Below, piece by piece: positions 58,539-64,000 of a DNA stretch of 64,000 nucleotides. The stretch is from Streptomyces nigrescens. Lineage in GTDB: Bacteria; Actinomycetota; Actinomycetes; Streptomycetales; Streptomycetaceae. Numbering within the stretch: position 1 is the first letter of the stretch; each line of letters begins with the position of its first letter. The notes beneath the pieces are model-generated. The model saw nothing but the letters and a program-made list of their open reading frames with translations, was not told the DNA's origin and did not search any database. Where the stretch lies: contig AP026073.1 in the NCBI GenBank assembly GCA_024349765.1, positions 310,001 to 374,000 of the forward strand. The letters are read 5' to 3'. Both the position numbers and the translations under genes were made by a program.

Positions 58539-58710
58539 GGAGTCGGCGTAGCGCCCGTGCGCGGGCCCCGCGTCACGACGGACGGACGGAACCCGCGCCG
58601 GGTCGTACGTATCTCACGAGCATGAACGGAAACCGGCGCCCGGGCCTGCGCTGGGCCCCCACGGTCCGCCGGACGGGGGAGCGCTCCCGGGAGCGCCCCC
58701 GCGGCACGCG

Positions 58711-59475
58711 CTACCCGGCCGCCCGCGGCGCCCGGAAGGTGATCTTCTCGCTGGTCTCCCGGGCCGCCTCGGCCGCCGGGTCGAGCCCGCCGAGGTGCCG
58801 GCAGAGCACCACCGAGCCGCCGGCCGCCAGCGGCCCGTACAGCCCGTACGACAGGCCCTCCCAGGTGTCGTACCCCAGCCCCGACAGCACCCGGGGCGCC
58901 GCGGGCAGCCCGGCCGCGGCCGCATCGGCCCGCGCCCGGTCCACGACCTCCGCACCGGTCAGCTCCTCGCCGGCCACCACCAGCGCCACCGCATCCGCCT
59001 CCACCGGGACGAACGGCACGAACCGGTCGCCCTGCCCCGGCACCTCCACGGCGTAGTCGGCGAACCCCTCCGGCGGCTGCGGGAAACGCCCGCCCAGCGG
59101 ACGCAGCGCCAGCGCCACCCGCTCCCCGGAACAGGCCCGCGCCTCCGCCAGCCGGTCCGGACCGGCCACCACCAGATCCGCGGCCGCCGGATTCCCGCCG
59201 ATCTCCGCCACCACGCCCACCGACGAACAGGCCAGCAACCAGACGGCGGTCTGCCAGTGGGCCGGCAGCAGCAGCGCGAGCCGGTCACCGGGCTCGGCGG
59301 CCAGATCGCCCTGCAGATAGTTGGCGGTCTTGGCCACCCAATTGGCGAAGGTCGCGACGGACAGTTCCACGCGCTCGCCGGTGGCGTCGTCGTAGAAGGT
59401 CACCAGCGGGCGGGCCGGGTCCGCGGCGAGCGCGGAACCCAGCAGGTCGGCGGGGGTGCGATCGATGGCGTTCAT
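58711..59475 (-). CDS. TIGR03089-family (AMP-binding-like) protein
   Basis: 254 residues from ATG 59475. It starts RTPADLLGSALAADPARPLV, then VELSVATFANWVAKTANYLQ and DRLALLLPAHWQTAVWLLAC, resembling the N-terminal part of acyl-CoA synthetases. The ATP-binding and C-terminal domains of the adenylate-forming family are missing. This is the actinobacterial TIGR03089 family, whose role is unknown. It is near LCP and sugar-nucleotide genes, as in other streptomycetes. The open frame extends to 62379 without meaning. Confidence 0.85.
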   Translation of the reverse strand: MNAIDRTPADLLGSALAADPARPLVTFYDDATGERVELSVATFANWVAKTANYLQGDLAAEPGDRLALLLPAHWQTAVWLLACSSVGVVAEIGGNPAAADLVVAGPDRLAEARACSGERVALALRPLGGRFPQPPEGFADYAVEVPGQGDRFVPFVPVEADAVALVVAGEELTGAEVVDRARADAAAAGLPAAPRVLSGLGYDTWEGLSYGLYGPLAAGGSVVLCRHLGGLDPAAEAARETSEKITFRAPRAAG

Positions 59476-59595
59476 CGCGGCAAGGGTACGCGCGGCGGCC
59501 GCTGACGGTGGGTCGGGCCCGGCCGGCCCGGGCCACCGGATCGGCCGATGCCCCGTCAGGTCACCGTTGGCGCGTTGCCGCCGCCCGTGTTCACG

Positions 59596-60948
59596 ATGCT
59601 GTTCATGCGCCCCTTCCTCGCGAGCTGCCTCGGCGCGGCGTGCACCGCCGCCCTCGCCCTGCCCTTCGCGCCGGACGCCGGTGCCGCCCGCCGGCCACCC
59701 GGCCCCGCCGCGGCGCGCATCGCCGACCTCCCGGGCAGCACCCAGTCCCTGCCGGTCGCGGCCCTCGGCACCGGCGCGCCCCGCCCCACCGACCGCGACA
59801 CCGCCACCGCGCCGGCGCCCCGCACCCTCGGCCTGCCGGCCCGCAGCGTACGGCCGTTCTCCCTGCTCGGCGTCGTCTGGGAGGACGCCGGCGCCGCACT
59901 CCACGGCCGGGTCCAGGTCCGCACCCGCGCCACCCGCACCGGCGCCTGGTCCGGCTGGCAGGACGTCCAGACCCACAACGACGACGCCCCCGACCTCGAC
60001 GCCGCCGAACGCCACGACAGCGACGTCCGCGGCAGCACCGCGCCCCTGTGGGTCGGCGACTCCGACGCCGTCCAACTGCGCATCACCCCGCAGACCCGCA
60101 ACCGCGCACCGGTCGCCGTCCCGCGCGGACTGCGCCTCGAACTCGTCGACCCCGGCAGCGCACCGCCCGCCCGGCGCAGCATCCAGGGCCCGCCGGCCCC
60201 CCTCGGCCCCGACGCCACCGCGGCCTCCGTCGCCAACGCCGCCCTCGCCCCGGTCGGCGCCACCGAGATCCCCGCCCTCGACCGCGCCGCCTCCCAGGCC
60301 GACATCGCCGCGGCCGGCGGTGGCCGGCCCGCCGGCCCGACCTACGTCGGACCGCGCCCCCGCATCGTCACCCGGGCCGGCTGGGGCGCCAACGAGAAGC
60401 TGCGCGAGAAGTCGTTCCTCTACACCCACGCGGTGCGCGCCGCCTTCGTCCACCACAGCGGCTCCGGCAACAACTACACCTGCGCCCAGGCCCCCAAGCT
60501 GATCCGCGCCATGTACCGCTTCCACGTCAAGAGCAACCACTGGCGGGACATCGGCTACAACTTCCTCATCGACAAGTGCGGAACGGTCTACGAGGGCCGC
60601 GCCGGCGGCGTCGCCAAGCCCGTCATGGGCGCCCACACCCTCGGCTTCAACAACGACTCCACCGGCATCGCCGTCCTCGGCACCTTCACCGACACCGAAC
60701 CGCCCAAGGCCGCCGTTGCCGCGGTCGCCCACCTGACGGCCTGGAAGCTCGGCCTGTCCAACGCCGATCCGCGCGCCACCACAAAGATGGTCTCCAGCGG
60801 CGGCAACCGCTATCCCAAGGGAACCAAGGTCGGCCTGCACGTCATCTCCGGCCACCGCGACGGCTTCACCACCGACTGCCCCGGCAACCACCTCTACAAC
60901 AAACTCGCCGCCACCCGGCTCGCCGCCGCGCAACTCCAGGGGCGCTGA
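59596..60948 (+). CDS. Secreted peptidoglycan-recognition amidase (PGRP/amidase_2)
   Basis: 450 residues if ATG 59596 is the start, chosen for a compact signal peptide (LASCLGAACTAALALPFAPDAGA); the frame is open from 59548. An N-terminal beta-rich region of about 230 residues (VRPFSLLGVVWEDAG; WSGWQDVQTHNDDAPD) precedes the amidase domain: IVTRAGWGANEKLR, AFVHHSGSGNNYTC, RDIGYNFLIDKCGTVYEGR, GAHTLGFNNDSTGIAV and VISGHRDGFTTDCPGN. The zinc His/His/Cys set is present. It probably cleaves or binds the muramoyl-alanine bond of peptidoglycan. Confidence 0.9.
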   Translation: MLFMRPFLASCLGAACTAALALPFAPDAGAARRPPGPAAARIADLPGSTQSLPVAALGTGAPRPTDRDTATAPAPRTLGLPARSVRPFSLLGVVWEDAGAALHGRVQVRTRATRTGAWSGWQDVQTHNDDAPDLDAAERHDSDVRGSTAPLWVGDSDAVQLRITPQTRNRAPVAVPRGLRLELVDPGSAPPARRSIQGPPAPLGPDATAASVANAALAPVGATEIPALDRAASQADIAAAGGGRPAGPTYVGPRPRIVTRAGWGANEKLREKSFLYTHAVRAAFVHHSGSGNNYTCAQAPKLIRAMYRFHVKSNHWRDIGYNFLIDKCGTVYEGRAGGVAKPVMGAHTLGFNNDSTGIAVLGTFTDTEPPKAAVAAVAHLTAWKLGLSNADPRATTKMVSSGGNRYPKGTKVGLHVISGHRDGFTTDCPGNHLYNKLAATRLAAAQLQGR

Positions 60949-61200
60949 ACGGGATACCGGTAGGGGGCACCCCCGGGGACGGGAGACCGCCGCCGGCCGG
61001 ACGAGGAGGAAGGCCGCCTTCCGGGTCGTCCCGGGCACCACTGAACCGTTCCTGCGGCAGACACGTCTTAGCGACCACGACTTGGGATGACGGCGTCCGC
61101 CCGCGGCCGGAACCCGCCCCTCCGCCGGGGCCGGCCGGGGGCCCGTCTGCCTACACTGGTCCGCCGACCGGCCGACCCCAGCAGGAAGCAGAGACGACAG

Positions 61201-62283
61201 GTGACAGAAGCGATCCTCCTGGTCGGCGGCAAGGGCACCCGGCTGCGCCCGCTGACGGTGCACACGCCCAAGCCCATGGTCCCGGCGGCCGGCGTGCCGT
61301 TCCTCACCCACCAGCTGGCCCGCGCCCGGGCCGCCGGCGTCGAGCACATCGTCCTGGCCACCTCCTACCTCGCCGAGGTGTTCGAGCCGTACTTCGGCGA
61401 CGGCTCGGCGCTCGGGCTGCACCTGGAGTACGTCACCGAGCGGGAACCGCTGGGCACCGGCGGCGCCATCCGCAACGTCGCCGAACGGCTGCACTCCGCC
61501 CCCGGCGACCCGGTCCTGATCTTCAACGGCGACATCCTCACCGGACTGGACATCAAGGCCCTGGTCGACACCCACCGCACCTCCGGCGCCGACGTCTCCC
61601 TGCACCTCACGCGCGTCGAGGACCCGCGCGCCTTCGGTCTCGTCCCCACCGACGGCACCGGACAGGTCACCGCCTTCCTGGAGAAGCCGCAGACGCCCGA
61701 GGAGATCGTCACCGACCAGATCAACGCCGGCGCCTACGTCTTCAACCGGTCGGTCATCGACACCATCCCGGCCGACCGCCCGGTCTCCGTCGAACGCGAG
61801 ACCTTCCCCGGGCTGCTCGCCGACGGCGCGCACCTCCAGGGCATGGTCGACTCCACGTACTGGCTGGACCTCGGCACCCCGCAGGCTTTCGTCCGCGGCT
61901 CCGCCGACCTGGTCCTGGGCCGCGCCCCGTCCCCGGCGGTGCCCGGCCGCCGCGGCGACCGCCTCGTCCTGGAGACGGCCGAGGTCGCCCCGGACGCCAA
62001 GCTCACCGGCGGTACGGTCGTCGGCCCGCGCACCGTCATCGGCGCCGGCGCCGAACTCGACGGCAGCGCCGTCCTGGAGGGCGCGGTCGTCGAACCCGGC
62101 GCCGTGATCCGCGACTCCCTGATCGGCGCGGGCGCCCGCATCGGCGCCCGTACGGTGCTCGACGGCGCGGTCATCGGCGACGGCGCCCGCATCGGCGCCG
62201 ACAACGAACTCCGCGACGGCATCCGCATCTGGTGCGACGCGGAGATCCCGGCCGGATCGGTGCGCTTCTCGTCGGACCAGTAG
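61201..62283 (+). CDS. Sugar nucleotidyltransferase (NDP-sugar synthase)
   Basis: 360 residues from GTG 61201. The N-terminal nucleotidyltransferase signature is AILLVGGKGTRLRPLTVHTPKPMVPAAG (split for length), with FNGDILTGLD and WLDLGTPQAFV. A C-terminal left-handed beta-helix of hexapeptide repeats follows (VVGPRTVIGAGAELDGSAVL). This fits the GDP-mannose pyrophosphorylase/glucose-1-phosphate nucleotidyltransferase group. It supplies activated sugar, probably for wall glycans. The frame is open to 61087, but the conserved N-terminus fixes the GTG. Confidence 0.9.
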   Translation: MTEAILLVGGKGTRLRPLTVHTPKPMVPAAGVPFLTHQLARARAAGVEHIVLATSYLAEVFEPYFGDGSALGLHLEYVTEREPLGTGGAIRNVAERLHSAPGDPVLIFNGDILTGLDIKALVDTHRTSGADVSLHLTRVEDPRAFGLVPTDGTGQVTAFLEKPQTPEEIVTDQINAGAYVFNRSVIDTIPADRPVSVERETFPGLLADGAHLQGMVDSTYWLDLGTPQAFVRGSADLVLGRAPSPAVPGRRGDRLVLETAEVAPDAKLTGGTVVGPRTVIGAGAELDGSAVLEGAVVEPGAVIRDSLIGAGARIGARTVLDGAVIGDGARIGADNELRDGIRIWCDAEIPAGSVRFSSDQ

Positions 62284-62523
62284 CGGGGCCGGGCCGGTGG
62301 CCGGGACGGGCCGGTGACCGGGACACCGGGAATACCGCCCCCACCCGGCCGGTTGAGGCCCCGCAGGGGGCCCTCGCACCCCCTACGGGATCCGTTCGCC
62401 CCGCCCCTAAGGCCCGCGCCCCAGCCCCCGGCGTCCCGCACCCCCACCCCCGGCGTCCCGCGCCCCCGCCCCGGCGCCCCCGCACCCCCGCCCGCTGTCA
62501 CCCCCATCGCCTACTCTGGCCGC

Positions 62524-63429
62524 ATGCCCGCCCGCACCTGGGTCCCGCCCGGCCCGTACGACCTGCACCGCACCCTGGGGGTGCTGCAGCGCGGCCCGGG
62601 CGATCCGGCGTTCGCGGTGCGCGGCGGGGAGATCTGGCGCGCCTGCCGTACGCCCCAGGGACCCGGCACGCTGTGCGTCGCGGCCCGCCCGGCCGACGGC
62701 GAGGTGGTGGCCGAAGCCTGGGGCCCCGGCGCCGAGTGGCTGCTGGACCGGCTGCCGCAGCTGCTGGGGGAGGACGACGACCCGGCGCAGCTGACCGCCC
62801 GGCACCGCATCGTCCATGAGGCGCGCCGCCGCCACCCCGGCGTCCGGCTCGCCCGCACCGGCCTGGTCCTGGAATCGCTGATCCCCTCGATCCTGGAGCA
62901 GAAGGTCACCAGCGACGAGGCGTACCGCGCCTGGCGCCTGCTGCTCCAGCGGCACGGCGAGCCCGCGCCCGGCCCCTGGGAGCGGCTGCGGGTGATGCCC
63001 GATCCGCGCGGCTGGGCGCTGATCCCGTCCTGGGAGTGGCACCGCGCCGGCGTGGACGCCAAGCGCTCCACCGCGATCCTGCGCGCCGTACGGGTGGCCC
63101 GCCGGATGGAGGAGGCCGCGCGGATGGATCTGTCCGACGCCACCCGCCGGCTGACGGCGATCCCCGGCATCGGCCCGTGGACGGCCGCCGAGACGCTCCA
63201 GCGCGCCCTGGGCGCCCCGGACGCGATCACGGTCGGCGATCTGCACCTCCCGAAGATCATCGGCTACGCCCTCACCGGCCGCCGCGGCACGACCGACGCG
63301 GAGATGCTCGAACTCCTCGCGCCGTACACCGGGCAGCGGCACCGCGCCGCCCGGCTGATCCTGCTCTCCGGGATCACCCCGCCGCGGCGCGCCCCCCGAT
63401 TCCCGGTCGGCGACATCGCCCGCCTCTGA
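62524..63429 (+). CDS. DNA-3-methyladenine glycosylase-like protein (HhH-GPD)
   Basis: 301 residues from ATG 62524. The HhH-GPD domain has LIPSILEQKVTSDEAYRAWR, the helix-hairpin-helix LTAIPGIGPWTAAETLQRAL and the catalytic Asp in AITVGDLHLPKIIGYAL. It matches the actinobacterial AlkA-like base-excision glycosylases that remove alkylated purines. It stands between the NDP-sugar synthase and the F420 ligase genes. The upstream 62284-62523 stretch is C-rich with CCCCCGGCGTCCCGC repeated and shows no gene. Confidence 0.88.
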   Translation: MPARTWVPPGPYDLHRTLGVLQRGPGDPAFAVRGGEIWRACRTPQGPGTLCVAARPADGEVVAEAWGPGAEWLLDRLPQLLGEDDDPAQLTARHRIVHEARRRHPGVRLARTGLVLESLIPSILEQKVTSDEAYRAWRLLLQRHGEPAPGPWERLRVMPDPRGWALIPSWEWHRAGVDAKRSTAILRAVRVARRMEEAARMDLSDATRRLTAIPGIGPWTAAETLQRALGAPDAITVGDLHLPKIIGYALTGRRGTTDAEMLELLAPYTGQRHRAARLILLSGITPPRRAPRFPVGDIARL

Positions 63430-63462
63430 GCCCGGCGGGGTCCGGCCCGGGGGGGGGCCGCC

Positions 63463-64000
63463 TCAGCGCACGACCACGAAGTCGTCCGCGCTCCGTGCCG
63501 CCCGTGCCCGCGGTGCCTCGGCCGGACGGCCGATGGCCACCGCCCCCATCGGCTCCCAGTCGCCGGGCAGGCCCAGGACCTCCCGTACGACGTCCCGGCA
63601 GAACATCGTCGAGGAGATCCAGGCGGACCCCAGCCGCTCGCCCGCCAGCGCCACCAGGAAGTTCTGGATCCCCGCCCCGTGGGCGACGACGAACATCTCC
63701 CGCTCCGCCGCGTTGCGCCGCGCGTCCGGATAGGTGTGCGCGCCGTCCAGCACCATGCACGGCACCGCCAGATACGGCGCGTTGCGCAGCACGTCGCCGC
63801 GCCGCACCCGTTTGGCGATGGACTCCTCCGACTTGCCGTCGCCGCGCAGATCCGCGATCCAGGCGTCCCGCATCGCGTCCAGCAGCCGCTCCCGCGCCTC
63901 GGCCGACTCCAGCAGGACGAACCGCCAGGGCGTGGTGTGGTGCGGCGCCGGTGCGGTGACCGCCGCGGCCACCGCGCGCCGCACCGCCCCCGGGTCCACC
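63463..64000 (-). CDS. Coenzyme F420:L-glutamate ligase, C-terminal nitroreductase domain (5' end outside window)
   Basis: The last 179 codons of a reverse-strand gene running off the right edge. Visible are [25 protein letters not shown] (split by eye; nitroreductase/FMN region), [50 protein letters not shown]-like [15 protein letters not shown] and the C-terminal [14 protein letters not shown]. This matches the C-terminal domain of FbiB, which completes F420 polyglutamylation. The N-terminal ligase domain is not in the window, so a stand-alone nitroreductase is not excluded. Confidence 0.72.
   Translation of the reverse strand, partial: VDPGAVRRAVAAAVTAPAPHHTTPWRFVLLESAEARERLLDAMRDAWIADLRGDGKSEESIAKRVRRGDVLRNAPYLAVPCMVLDGAHTYPDARRNAAEREMFVVAHGAGIQNFLVALAGERLGSAWISSTMFCRDVVREVLGLPGDWEPMGAVAIGRPAEAPRARAARSADDFVVVR

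Noticed and set aside
58711-62379. 1222-codon open frame on the reverse strand
   Set aside because: Only the first-named 254-residue TIGR03089 protein is supported; the rest is antisense to the amidase and sugar nucleotidyltransferase genes and is Gly/Ala/Arg-rich, an effect of high GC.

Overview
The window is high-GC actinobacterial chromosome, almost certainly Streptomyces: coding DNA is very GC-rich with GTG starts common, and it carries hut genes, LytR-CpsA-Psr (LCP) paralogs, XRE/DUF397 modules and an F420 ligase. From memory, the run from the sigma factor to the F420 ligase resembles the SCO3036-SCO3073 neighbourhood of S. coelicolor. No rRNA, tRNA or CRISPR array was seen.

Layout. 1-14.5 kb is accessory metabolism and transport: a cysteine-dioxygenase-like gene and an amidohydrolase facing a LacI regulator; a four-gene osmoprotectant (glycine betaine/choline type) ABC operon; an aromatic amino acid lyase with an altered MIO triad; an RpiR regulator; a LysA-like PLP decarboxylase; and a four-gene ABC-2 export operon. 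14.7-20.2 kb is the histidine-utilisation operon hutU, M20 hydrolase, hutF, hutI. 20.3-22.6 kb holds a SigB/SigF-type sigma factor, an anti-sigma antagonist and a HATPase anti-sigma-like protein. 22.8-27.1 kb encodes three exported proteins, two with sortase-type C-termini. 27.1-38 kb contains a POT transporter, a two-component system, GtrA, purK-purE-dipeptidase, a VOC protein, a CGNR regulator and a UDP-sugar dehydrogenase.

39.2-47.0 kb is an integrative island inserted in the 3' end of an acyl-CoA dehydrogenase gene. The host reading frame is restored by an island-borne synonymous 3' end, and a second copy of that end, with the presumed original terminator, lies at the far boundary. The island carries a tyrosine integrase, an Xis-like protein, a frameshifted winged-helix gene next to origin-like iterons, an HTH protein fused to a PstI/BsuBI-type recognition domain, and an XRE/DUF6879/DUF397 regulatory module. 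No transfer genes are visible.

47.1-64 kb is cell-envelope biology: five LCP paralogs (probable wall-polymer ligases), a glycosyltransferase, a thioesterase, a VanZ-like protein, a TIGR03089 protein, a peptidoglycan-recognition amidase, a sugar nucleotidyltransferase, an AlkA-like glycosylase and the 3' part of an F420 ligase.

A distinctive feature is a family of large (about 290-495 bp) nested palindromic intergenic repeats in four copies (2605-3040, 9694-10185, 36209-36498, 48587-49081). A 50-bp hairpin inside them is identical in every copy, and three copies fill the gap between convergent genes almost stop codon to stop codon.
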